This document shows positions 38,306 through 46,275 of a stretch of 64,000 bases of DNA, piece after piece; position 1 is the first letter of the stretch; each line of letters begins with the position of its first letter. The notes beneath the pieces were generated by a model, which saw only the letters and a list, made by a program, of their open reading frames with translations, had not been told where the DNA came from and ran no database searches. The DNA comes from a virus. The stretch spans positions 62,001 through 126,000 of IMG/VR virus record IMGVR_UViG_3300044816_000098; one strand, 5' to 3'. Position numbers and translations under genes: made by a program.

Positions 38306-40251
38306 TGCCCCGGCACTTGACGACCACCGACGCCACCACCTTCGTCCCCACCACGGACAAGGGGGCCGTGAACGGGGTCGCCCAGCTCGACGGCACGGGG
38401 AAGGTCCCTACGGCCCAGCTCCCGGCCTCCGTCTCCACGGGCGTCTCCTCGGTCAACGGCTTCTTCGGGAACGTCGTGCTGGTGGCGAGCGACGTCTCTG
38501 CGGATCCTGTCGGGGCTGCGGCCTCGGCCCAGACGGCCGCCGCGACCAACGCCGGGTCCCAGATCGCCACGCACGCGGCTGCCGTGGACCCCCACGCGGA
38601 CCGGGCGTACACCGTGACCCAGATCGGGGTGCACGCGGCTGCTGCCGACCCCCATGGCGACCGGGCCAACACGACCTCGCAGATCTCCACGCACTCCGCT
38701 GCGGCGGATCCCCATGGGGACCGCGCCAACACCACGACCCAGATCGCCACACACTCGGGTGCGGCCGACCCGCACGGTGACCGTGCCTACGCCGTGACGA
38801 ACGCGACTTCCCAGATCGCGACCCACTCCGCTGCTGTGGACCCCCACGGGGACCGTGCGTACGCGGACGGCGCGAGCGTTCCCCAGGCGGTCGTCACCGT
38901 TGACCAGCTCCTGGCCAACAACCCCTTCTACGTCGCCCACCGGGGCTCCGGAGGAGAGTACCCAGAGCACACGATGATGGCGTACAGCTCCTCCGTGGGC
39001 CTGGGCGCGCAGGCGATCGAGGTGTCCGTCAACTGCACCGTGGACGGCGTGCTGTTCTGCATGCACGACACCACGCTCGACCGGATGACCAACGGCACCT
39101 GGACCGGCTCCAACGCCACCTGGACGTGGGCTGCGCTCAACCAGAGGGCCAAGGTGGTCGGCACGCCCCTGCTGGGTCCGGCCTGGGCTGACCAGCCCAT
39201 TCCGACCCTGCGCGAGGTGCTCGACCGCTTCCTCGGCAAGGTCGTCATCTTCTTGGAGGCCAAGGGCAACAGCGCGGTGACGCCGCTGGAGAACATGCTC
39301 CTGACCTACCCCGGCGCCACCAAGTCGGTCGTGTGGAAGGCGTACTACCTGGCGAACACCCTGACCTGGGCGAAGTCCCACGGGTTCAAGGTGTGGGCCT
39401 ACGCCGACGCGGCCACCACCTCGGCCGCATTGGATGCCATCGAGGCGAACGTGGACTACTGGGGGATGCCGATCGAGGCGTCCGACGCCCAGATCACTGC
39501 CGTGGTGACCCGCACCATCGTCAAGCCGGTCATGTGCTGGGAGGTCCACCGCCGGAGCGACGTGACCCGGCTCGCGGCCCTCGGGGTCAAGGGGATGATG
39601 TGCGCGCAGTACCTGTACGTCACCCGCTCCACTGCGCTGGCCCTGACGGATGACTTCTCCACCCAGGTGAAGTCTCCGGGCAACTTCGGGCCACTCCACC
39701 TGGACCCCTTGGCGGCCATGAAGTGGGACACCGGCGCCGGGGCCAACGTGGTCTACCTGAACAAGATCGGCGGGGCGTCCATGACGCTCGGTCGGTTCGG
39801 CCCCGTGGTGCCCGGCACCAACGGATACAAGATCACCTTCGGCATGATGTACCCGGTGCTGCCGACGTCGACCCTGCATTCGGGGTTTTACTTCGGCAAG
39901 GCGTCCGACGACATGTACACCTTCTCGTCGACCTCGAACGTTACGAGCGGCTACCACTCCGCATTCCGGGGCAATGGGGACATGCAGCTCTATACCCATA
40001 CCGCCGGGGTGGCGACCGGCACCCAGCTCAACACCGTCTCCACCGCGACCCCCATCGCGGGCACCTGGATGACCTTCGAGATCGAGGTCAACCCGACCCA
40101 GGTCATCCTGCGCAGGACCGACGGCACCCCCGTCACGCTCACCACGGCGACCACCACCTTCCGGGGTGGCTACTTCGGCTTCCACAACGGATCGCTGACC
40201 GACATCACCTCGTGCCCCCGGTTCAGGAACATCACCGTCGTGTCGCTGTAG
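38305..40251 (+). CDS. tail fibre with glycerophosphodiester phosphodiesterase domain
   Basis: Predicted receptor-binding or wall-degrading virion protein, 648 aa. Residues 92-195 hold five or six tandem units of about 17 residues built on Q-I-x-T-H-x-A-A-x-D-P-H-x-D-R, probably a trimeric stalk. Residues 208-435 form a GDPD barrel: VAHRGSGGEYPEHTMMAY (His212, Arg213), AIEVSVNCTVDG (Glu239), CMHDTTLDRM (His254) and FLEAKG. Residues 440-648 look like a lectin-like beta sandwich (TFEIEVNPTQVILRRTDG). A GDPD would cut glycerophosphate polymers such as teichoic acids of the host wall. Confidence 0.85.
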   Translation: MPRHLTTTDATTFVPTTDKGAVNGVAQLDGTGKVPTAQLPASVSTGVSSVNGFFGNVVLVASDVSADPVGAAASAQTAAATNAGSQIATHAAAVDPHADRAYTVTQIGVHAAAADPHGDRANTTSQISTHSAAADPHGDRANTTTQIATHSGAADPHGDRAYAVTNATSQIATHSAAVDPHGDRAYADGASVPQAVVTVDQLLANNPFYVAHRGSGGEYPEHTMMAYSSSVGLGAQAIEVSVNCTVDGVLFCMHDTTLDRMTNGTWTGSNATWTWAALNQRAKVVGTPLLGPAWADQPIPTLREVLDRFLGKVVIFLEAKGNSAVTPLENMLLTYPGATKSVVWKAYYLANTLTWAKSHGFKVWAYADAATTSAALDAIEANVDYWGMPIEASDAQITAVVTRTIVKPVMCWEVHRRSDVTRLAALGVKGMMCAQYLYVTRSTALALTDDFSTQVKSPGNFGPLHLDPLAAMKWDTGAGANVVYLNKIGGASMTLGRFGPVVPGTNGYKITFGMMYPVLPTSTLHSGFYFGKASDDMYTFSSTSNVTSGYHSAFRGNGDMQLYTHTAGVATGTQLNTVSTATPIAGTWMTFEIEVNPTQVILRRTDGTPVTLTTATTTFRGGYFGFHNGSLTDITSCPRFRNITVVSL

Positions 40252-40259
40252 CTCTCTGC

Positions 40260-40293
40260 TGTCACCCCTTCCGCCAGGACGAGGAAGGGGTGG
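40260..40293 (+). promoter_or_regulatory. late promoter candidate 3, overlapping a hairpin
   Basis: TGTC (40260-40263), 21 bases, AAGGGGTGG (40285-40293); gene start at 40314. The spacer and box 2 also form a perfect 10-bp hairpin, CACCCCTTCC with GGAAGGGGTG, probably the terminator of the tail-fibre gene, so the two signals are fused. Confidence 0.68.
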
Positions 40294-40313
40294 AAGCAGT
40301 AGGAGGAGGACAC

Positions 40314-43300
40314 ATGGGGCTGGGACGCCGCGAGAGCAGTCACGACACGGCTCTCTCCCGCAAGCAGGGTGTTGGGGACTACCCGACCACGTTCATGCCG
40401 GGCCAGCGGGTGATGACGGTGGACGGCATCCCCGGGATCATCGACGGGATCGACTACTCGCCCCAGATGGGGGAGCAGTACGAAGTCACCCTGGAGAACG
40501 GCGCCGGGCACGGTAACTACGCCCCTTCCCAGCTCTCCCCGATGGCCGGGCACATCGCGTCGGGCGCGCACCTGGCGAGCGACGACTACCCGGAGCTGAC
40601 GGAGATCCTCCGGGAGCGGCCGGACATTGCTCTGCCGACCCACGTGGGTTCGCTCCAGACCACGGCTGCGACCCGGGCGGACTTCCAGTTCGAGCACGAG
40701 GACACGGGCATCGGTGGGGTGAAGTTCGGTCCCAAGCAGCACCTGCGCGCGATCCACCCGGAGACGGGAGAGCAGGCCGGGAAGCTGACGTACTTCGCGC
40801 CCAAGCGCAAGGGGTCCCCGGTGACAATGGACAGCCTGACCACGAGCCACCCTGGCGCGGGGTCCGCGCTGATGGACGAGATGGAGTCCCGACACCCGGG
40901 AAGCCGGGTCGTACACGACCAGCCCATGAGCAAGGGCAAGCCGCACTACGACCACCCGGATTACGGCAAGCCGACGGACTGGGAGTCTCGCTTCCCGAGC
41001 CTGCCGGATCAGGTCCATCGGGGCATGAGCGTGCGTCTGGAGGGGTCGGACGCCCGCGCGGTGACGAGCGGGAACGGATCGGCAGCCGAGCACGGGGAAC
41101 TCCTGAAGCAGCACCTGCAATCCACGGGCCCTCTGGGCATGCACTGGTCCACCAGCGAGGACATCCCCCGGAACTTCGCGCACCGCAATATCCGCGACCC
41201 CCGGCAGGACGTGCCGGTGATCGTGCACGCCGACCGGCCGGAGGCCAAGGACATCGAGACCCGGCCGCAGGTCCTGAAGGACCGAGGCGTCTGGTCGCAC
41301 GACTACGAGCACGGTGATGCCGAGGTCCCGGTACGCAAGGGCCGGAAGCTCAATCTGCGGGGAATCTCCTGGAAGCCGGACGCCCCGCATCCGGAGGCCG
41401 ACGCCGACGGATGGGTGCACCACACCTTCGAGGGCACTCAGCACAAGGCGTCCCTGATCGTGGTGGGTGGCGACGACGACGGCGACTACCGGATGCAGCA
41501 CAAGGCGCCCACTCCTGGCGAGGGGAACAACCACCTCGGCGAGATGGGCTATGCGGGGGAGCACGTCCCGATCTACCGGTCTGCCCCGCACGGGGTCCAC
41601 ACCATCAGCCCTGGTGACTGGGTCTCCACCAACGCGGACTACGCCCACCAGCACGGTATGCACGGCACCAACTCGGAGAAGGACTGGCCCGTCCTGACCG
41701 CCCACGTCCCGGCAGAGCATGTGTGGACCGACCACAACGACGAGAACGAGCAGGGGTACCACGGCCCCCCGATCCACGAGGCAGACTTCCACCACCCCGA
41801 GCTGGGCGAGGTCTCTCACAGTGACGCCCACGCGGCACAGGACGAGCACCGGGAAATGGGCATCCACCTGCTCTCGGAGAAGCCCGCCCCGGAGACCCAC
41901 ACCGGCGCGGCGGTGCAGTTGAGCCCCGAGGACCACGCGTTCGTCCACGACTCCTCGAAGCCGATCCACGAGCGGGCGCAGAGGGTCTATCAGGCCACTC
42001 GGGACAACAGCAACCACCTGTACAACGACGATCACGAAGATGCCCAGAGCGCGGCAGACGACGCCGATGTGGACGCGTACGACCTGAACGAAGACCACGG
42101 CAAGGATCCCCAGTCGCTCACCCACGTGGTTCTGCACGGGCACGAGGGCAATGGCGGCCTGCACCACGGGATCTCGTGGGGCGGAGCCGATGAAGCGGGT
42201 GCGCCGTTGTACCCCAAGGAGTACACGCACCATCACCTGGTGGACGGTAGTCACATGAAGACGGCCGGGGCCTTCAACGGTATGGACGGTGGGTTCGAGG
42301 ACGTCTCCGACGAGGACCCCAACGAGGACATCGTCACCCACGGGTCTTTCGACCCGTACGACCTGCTCACCGTGGCAGCGGTCGACCCGGTCTTCCGCTT
42401 CCACATCACCGCGTCCTGGGCTGACGTCCAGCGCAAGGCCAAGCGCATCCGCTCCGAGGGCAAGGTGCGGATCACCCTCGCCTCGGACGGTCTGGTGATC
42501 GGTGAGGTCCAGGGCGACCACCACGTCTACGAGACCGGGGTGCAGCGCTTCCCCGGCTCCAAGCACTCGGTGGCCACCTACACCTGCGGCTGCAAGTGGG
42601 GCGCGTACCACTGGGGCGCGAACGACGACTTCTCGCGGTTCGCGGGCAGGATGTGCAGTCACGCTCTCGCGCTCCAGTACGAGGCGTCCAGCCGGGGCAT
42701 GTTCGGCCGGGACGTCAAGGAGGACGGCTCCAAGCCGGACTGGGTCCCGAAGAAGATCGTCCTGCGCTACGACATCGACGAGGGCGACAACGTCATGGCG
42801 AGGTCCTCCTCCCTGGAGGTCACGCCCCTGATCGCTCTGGCCCACTGGGCCGAGGCTCAAGGAGACGATCAGGATGAGTTTCACCTCGCCCTGGTCTGCG
42901 CCGGGCTGAACGTCACAGCCGCCGTGAGTTCTCCGTGGGGCGAGCCGTCGGCTCCCCGGCCGAACTACACGCCGGGCCCGACCAAGCCCCGGGATCCCTC
43001 GGAGAACCCCGCGTCGGCAGGATGGGCCTCGCAGGGCGACCCGGACAACTGGGGGTCCATCGAGGGCAACCAGCTCGGGGACCGGATCGCGGCACTGGAA
43101 GACGATGCGTTCCTCTTCGAGGGATCCATCCCCGAGGAGGTGGCTCAGTCCGATGATCCCCAGGCGTCCGTACCGGGTCTTCATCAGAACGACGCCGACC
43201 CGATCTCTGCTTCTGCGGCCCAGGAGGGCCCGCCGCGACCCTCTGGCCCCAAGGGTGGTCCGGGCGGCGATATGCCTCCTGGACACCCCGGTATGCCGGA

Positions 43301-43712
43301 GCACGATGAGCTGAAGAACGGCACCGAGGCGACCCTCCACATGGAGCCGGAGGGGGCGCTGCCGTTCACCGACGGCGATGGGCCGGACCTGTCCGACGAC
43401 GAGTCCCTCACCCCGCCCCACACCGCGTCCGTTGAGGACACCGTGGCGGCCTTCCAGGCCACCGCCGGATACCTGATGGCCGGTGGCCCTTCCACGGCCC
43501 CCACGGGCGACCTGGGGGACATCGCGGCGGCGGCCAAGGCCCACCTGGCCAAGACGGCCGTGAAGGACTACAGCTCCGCTGAACAGGCTGCGATCATCAA
43601 CGAGGGTTCGAACGGTGTCCGTGCCGCGAATCTGGACCGGCTCGACATCGCAGACACGCACTACGCGCTCATCGACTCGGGAGAAGAGGACGAAGGATCA
43701 TGGCTGAACTGA
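40314..43712 (+). CDS. large protein with two ADP-ribosyltransferase-like domains and a SWIM zinc finger
   Basis: 1132 aa, ATG behind AGGAGGAGG. Region one, residues about 230-345, has R-S-E ART features: VHRGMSVRLEG, GMHWSTSEDIPRNFA and EHGDAEVPVRKG (catalytic Glu in DAEV). Region two, about 415-480, matches another phage ART type: VPIYRSAPHG, TISPGDWVSTNADYAHQHG, then ENEQGYHG. Residues 755-785 are a SWIM finger (TCGCKWG, then MCSHALAL). The C-terminal 300 residues are acidic and disordered. Such proteins are often packaged and injected, modifying host RNA polymerase or other targets. Activity is inferred from motifs. Confidence 0.78.
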   Translation: MGLGRRESSHDTALSRKQGVGDYPTTFMPGQRVMTVDGIPGIIDGIDYSPQMGEQYEVTLENGAGHGNYAPSQLSPMAGHIASGAHLASDDYPELTEILRERPDIALPTHVGSLQTTAATRADFQFEHEDTGIGGVKFGPKQHLRAIHPETGEQAGKLTYFAPKRKGSPVTMDSLTTSHPGAGSALMDEMESRHPGSRVVHDQPMSKGKPHYDHPDYGKPTDWESRFPSLPDQVHRGMSVRLEGSDARAVTSGNGSAAEHGELLKQHLQSTGPLGMHWSTSEDIPRNFAHRNIRDPRQDVPVIVHADRPEAKDIETRPQVLKDRGVWSHDYEHGDAEVPVRKGRKLNLRGISWKPDAPHPEADADGWVHHTFEGTQHKASLIVVGGDDDGDYRMQHKAPTPGEGNNHLGEMGYAGEHVPIYRSAPHGVHTISPGDWVSTNADYAHQHGMHGTNSEKDWPVLTAHVPAEHVWTDHNDENEQGYHGPPIHEADFHHPELGEVSHSDAHAAQDEHREMGIHLLSEKPAPETHTGAAVQLSPEDHAFVHDSSKPIHERAQRVYQATRDNSNHLYNDDHEDAQSAADDADVDAYDLNEDHGKDPQSLTHVVLHGHEGNGGLHHGISWGGADEAGAPLYPKEYTHHHLVDGSHMKTAGAFNGMDGGFEDVSDEDPNEDIVTHGSFDPYDLLTVAAVDPVFRFHITASWADVQRKAKRIRSEGKVRITLASDGLVIGEVQGDHHVYETGVQRFPGSKHSVATYTCGCKWGAYHWGANDDFSRFAGRMCSHALALQYEASSRGMFGRDVKEDGSKPDWVPKKIVLRYDIDEGDNVMARSSSLEVTPLIALAHWAEAQGDDQDEFHLALVCAGLNVTAAVSSPWGEPSAPRPNYTPGPTKPRDPSENPASAGWASQGDPDNWGSIEGNQLGDRIAALEDDAFLFEGSIPEEVAQSDDPQASVPGLHQNDADPISASAAQEGPPRPSGPKGGPGGDMPPGHPGMPEHDELKNGTEATLHMEPEGALPFTDGDGPDLSDDESLTPPHTASVEDTVAAFQATAGYLMAGGPSTAPTGDLGDIAAAAKAHLAKTAVKDYSSAEQAAIINEGSNGVRAANLDRLDIADTHYALIDSGEEDEGSWLN

Positions 43713-44137
43713 CGAAGGAACTCGCAGAGGGCGAGACCGAGGAAGAACTCAACGGCGGCCTGATGCGTCCCCCGCTGGCCGGTACCGAGCTGTTCGGCGG
43801 GGACCACAAGTCCCTGGAGGTCACCCGGGAGGTCGGCCTGATCCAGCTCCTGGACGAGATCGAGGAGCGGTTGGGGGACCGGGACAAGTTCCACGTCGCG
43901 ATGGAGACGAAGGACCACCAGGCGCCGGTCTCGGACACGAACCCGATGACCATCCACATCCACCCGTCCGAGGTGGACATGCGCACCGTACGGGGCGTCG
44001 TGGAGTCCCACGTCGTGGACCCGGACTACGGCAAGACCGACGAGGACAAGAAGCTGGAGTCGCTCAAGGCCCGCCTGGCCAAGGGTGACCTGTCGCTGAA
44101 GGACCTCAACGTCATCCTCAGGTCCGTCATCGCCTAG
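43700..44137 (+). CDS. hypothetical structural-region protein, 145 aa
   Basis: ATG overlapping the previous gene by 13 bases. Acidic; a conserved-looking PMTIHIHPSEVDMRTVRG and a Lys/Leu-rich C-terminal helix pair. Ends three bases before the promoter at 44141. Function unknown. Confidence 0.7.
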   Translation: MAELTKELAEGETEEELNGGLMRPPLAGTELFGGDHKSLEVTREVGLIQLLDEIEERLGDRDKFHVAMETKDHQAPVSDTNPMTIHIHPSEVDMRTVRGVVESHVVDPDYGKTDEDKKLESLKARLAKGDLSLKDLNVILRSVIA

Positions 44138-44140
44138 GTA

Positions 44141-44169
44141 TTGCACTACAAGGATCCTTGTAGTAGCTT
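44141..44169 (+). promoter_or_regulatory. early-type promoter with perfect 18-bp operator
   Basis: TTGCAC (44141-44146), 17 bases, TAGCTT (44164-44169). CTACAAGGATCCTTGTAG (44146-44163) is a perfect palindrome, the most symmetrical copy of the family and its only strong member inside the late region. It drives four small genes from 44209. Confidence 0.85.
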
Positions 44170-44208
44170 CGGAAGTGACAGAAGTTCCGGACTCCCTAGG
44201 AGATCACC

Positions 44209-44454
44209 ATGGCGTACTTCCTGGACCAGGGCTTGGCCGACCTGACCGCGAACGAGCAGGGGAAGAAGAAGGGGCGCTCCGGCTACAACACCGGTGCCTC
44301 CTTCGGCACGGCCACGGCCGCGAGCCCCACCGCCAAGAAGACGAACCGGTACGCGGCGGACTGCACCGCGTGCGGTAACCGTGTGGCCGAGGGCAAGGGC
44401 ATTCTGGACAAGAAGAACGGCGCTTGGGTGACCACTCATTCGAGCTGCCCCTGA
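44209..44454 (+). CDS. small zinc-ribbon protein, 81 aa
   Basis: ATG after TAGGAGATC. Lys/Gly/Ala-rich first half and CTACGNRVAEGKG with a final C near the end (HSSCP), a minimal zinc ribbon. First gene of a group controlled by the palindromic promoter at 44141. Confidence 0.7.
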   Translation: MAYFLDQGLADLTANEQGKKKGRSGYNTGASFGTATAASPTAKKTNRYAADCTACGNRVAEGKGILDKKNGAWVTTHSSCP

Positions 44455-44471
44455 TCCTCATGGAGGCCCCC

Positions 44472-44714
44472 GTGTCGTCAAACATCGACAACAGACTCTC
44501 CCGCCGCAGGCCGCACACGCACCCTGCGGGGGAGGAGATGTCCATCCCTGAGCTGAGGAACCACCTGGTCAAGTACCACGGGTGGTCCATCGGCCAGATA
44601 CTCCAGCGCGGAGACGTGGATGGCGGGGGCTACATGAAGCAGTTCCACGAGAACGAGCACGCCACCTCGCACCTGGATCCTCGGGGGTACAGCGCGACCG
44701 CCGAGGACTCCTAA
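44472..44714 (+). CDS. single-copy His-repeat module protein, 80 aa
   Basis: GTG six bases after GGAGG; ATG 44460 is an alternative. Contains one copy of the pattern seen many times in the 1534-residue protein: IPELRNHLVKYHGW, then FHENEHATSHLD. A stand-alone version of the repeat suggests the module has an independent role, for example metal or protein binding. Confidence 0.68.
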   Translation: MSSNIDNRLSRRRPHTHPAGEEMSIPELRNHLVKYHGWSIGQILQRGDVDGGGYMKQFHENEHATSHLDPRGYSATAEDS

Positions 44715-44914
44715 TGCCCACCTGGGTCATCACTCCACTGCCGGACGGCAGGTACGAGCTGAAGGTGCGAGGGCGCCCGGCCAGGACGGTAGAGGACGAG
44801 GACGAAGCCTGGCGCTACATCCGAGGCCAGATGGAGCCTGAGGACCGCGTGCAGATGACGGAGAAGGACGGATATCGCGTCCCCATCACCCGCAAGGTCC
44901 GCAGGGCGAAGTAA
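44714..44914 (+). CDS. hypothetical protein, 66 aa
   Basis: ATG in a TAATG junction. Small beta-rich basic protein (MPTWVITPLPDGRYELKVRG) ending KVRRAK, similar in length to DUF2188-type or single-strand binding folds but not assignable. Confidence 0.65.
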   Translation: MPTWVITPLPDGRYELKVRGRPARTVEDEDEAWRYIRGQMEPEDRVQMTEKDGYRVPITRKVRRAK

Positions 44915-44963
44915 CAAGGATCTTCCGAGTACCAGACTCCCGCCAGAGGACAAGGACTTTAAA

Positions 44964-45695
44964 ATGCAGATTCAGTACATGAAAGCCGGTGTTGTTTACG
45001 CACACCGCACGCGAAGCGACGGAGAGTACACGCCGGTCATCCTGCTGGACACCCAGTTGCGGCAGATGAGACGGCCTACTTCCTATACCGATCCCGTGTT
45101 CCGTCTCGCGCCGCCCAAGACGAAACCCTCGCTGAAGTCCTCGCGGACCTACGGCGACCGGAACTTCGTCCCGACGGGCTACGTGGCGATGTCGATCGGC
45201 CGGTACGGGGCGCACGTCGGGCCGATCGACGACATCGCGCCGGAGCAGTACACGGACTCGGACTGGCGGATGGAGGAACTGTGCCGGTTCATTCCCCTGC
45301 TCCCCACGCTGGTGGAGGACTTCACCCGTGATCCCGCCGCGATGTCGGATCTGGGGAAGCTGGTCGAACTCTCCGTCGTCCTGCCCCGGAACATCGCGGG
45401 GACCTGGGGAAACATCATCGGTCTCTACAACAAGAGGGTCGCCGAGACCGAGGCCAAGAACGAGGGCACCCAGGCTCAGGCCACCGAGACCAACGCGACG
45501 ATCAAGGCTCTGGTCGGCAAGGTCCGGGAGATCATCGCCGACCATCCGCACAGCGTCTCGTCCCAGTCCGTCAAGGTGAAGGACTCCTTCAACAAGGAGT
45601 TCCCGAACTGGATCGAGCACCGTGGGTCCATCACGTTCGAACCTGATGCGCTCCTGGCCTTGCTGACCTCCCTGGGTGTAGAGGTACACTCGTAG
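44964..45695 (+). CDS. hypothetical protein, 243 aa
   Basis: ATG directly preceded by AAGGACTTTAAA, an A/T-rich start context shared with three other genes. Folded N-terminal half (GVVYAHRTRSDGEYTPVILL, then FVPTGYVAMSIGRYG) and helical C-terminal half. A degenerate operator-like sequence (ACAAGGATCTTCCGAG) lies at 44914-44929. Family not recognised. Confidence 0.72.
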   Translation: MQIQYMKAGVVYAHRTRSDGEYTPVILLDTQLRQMRRPTSYTDPVFRLAPPKTKPSLKSSRTYGDRNFVPTGYVAMSIGRYGAHVGPIDDIAPEQYTDSDWRMEELCRFIPLLPTLVEDFTRDPAAMSDLGKLVELSVVLPRNIAGTWGNIIGLYNKRVAETEAKNEGTQAQATETNATIKALVGKVREIIADHPHSVSSQSVKVKDSFNKEFPNWIEHRGSITFEPDALLALLTSLGVEVHS

Positions 45696-45738
45696 CGGAC
45701 TTGGTGATCTCTGGCAGGACACCGCCAACGGAACGAAA

Positions 45739-45773
45739 CGAAACCCCTGGAGCCACTGGCCCCAGGGGTTTCG
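45739..45773 (+). terminator. terminator-like hairpin
   Basis: CGAAACCCCTGG (45739-45750) pairs perfectly with 45762-45773; TGCTGTC follows and is also the first box of late promoter 4. Confidence 0.7.
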
Positions 45774-45776
45774 TGC

Positions 45777-45810
45777 TGTCTCAGGAGCCCCTAGCCCATT
45801 GAAGGGATGA
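45777..45810 (+). promoter_or_regulatory. late promoter candidate 4 (lysis cassette)
   Basis: TGTC (45777-45780), 21 bases, AAGGGATGA (45802-45810). One of the more diverged second boxes. The gene start is 93 bases downstream, giving the longest leader of the set. Confidence 0.62.
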
Positions 45811-45902
45811 GGAGCAATCGCATCAATCGGTTGGAGGAAGTACTCCAATGCCTGCTCAGAGTGGTTCTCCGACCACGCCTGACGTCCACTTAGGAGGGTT
45901 TC

Positions 45903-46274
45903 ATGCCTGATCCGACCCTCCCGAAAGAGGACTTCAACAGGTATGTGGATCGGCACGATCACCAGCACGCTGAGCTGGACGGGCGTCTTGCACGGGACAT
46001 GGTCCCCATGTCCATGTACATCGCCGATCAGCGATCCCAAGAACGGCGTCTGACCACGCTGGAACACAGCATCTCGGATGGGGTGGCCCGGCATGATCGG
46101 GACATAGCCCTGAAGGCGGACACTGCCGACGTCGCGCTGATCGACCGACGGATCGTCGCGATCGAGCAGCGTCCGGCCAACATGCGCAACTACCTGATCG
46201 CGTTGGCCGGACTGGCATTGACCCTGCTGGGCATCGTCGTCAGCGCGTACTTCTCTTCGAGAGGCTCAAGCTGA
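45903..46274 (+). CDS. C-terminally anchored coiled-coil membrane protein, 123 aa
   Basis: ATG with TTAGGAGG upstream. Residues 1-90 are a charged helical region with heptad character; 95-116 form one membrane helix (YLIALAGLALTLLGIVVSAYF). This architecture matches phage holin-accessory or lysis-regulator proteins. First gene of the lysis cassette (45903-48690). Confidence 0.75.
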   Translation: MPDPTLPKEDFNRYVDRHDHQHAELDGRLARDMVPMSMYIADQRSQERRLTTLEHSISDGVARHDRDIALKADTADVALIDRRIVAIEQRPANMRNYLIALAGLALTLLGIVVSAYFSSRGSS

Positions 46275-46275
46275 C

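Noticed and set aside
38580-38880. Direct repeats of about 50 bases resembling a CRISPR-like array
   Set aside because: They are in-frame codon repeats of the Q-I-x-T-H stalk motif in the tail fibre, with no unique spacers.
40170-43661. 1163-codon minus-strand open frame opposite the ART/SWIM gene
   Set aside because: Same shadow effect; the plus strand has recognisable domains, a ribosome site and operon context, the minus strand has none.
44912-44935. Operator-like ACAAGGATCTTCCGAG with TACCAG
   Set aside because: No acceptable -35 box and poor symmetry; kept as a comment on the gene at 44964, not as a promoter.
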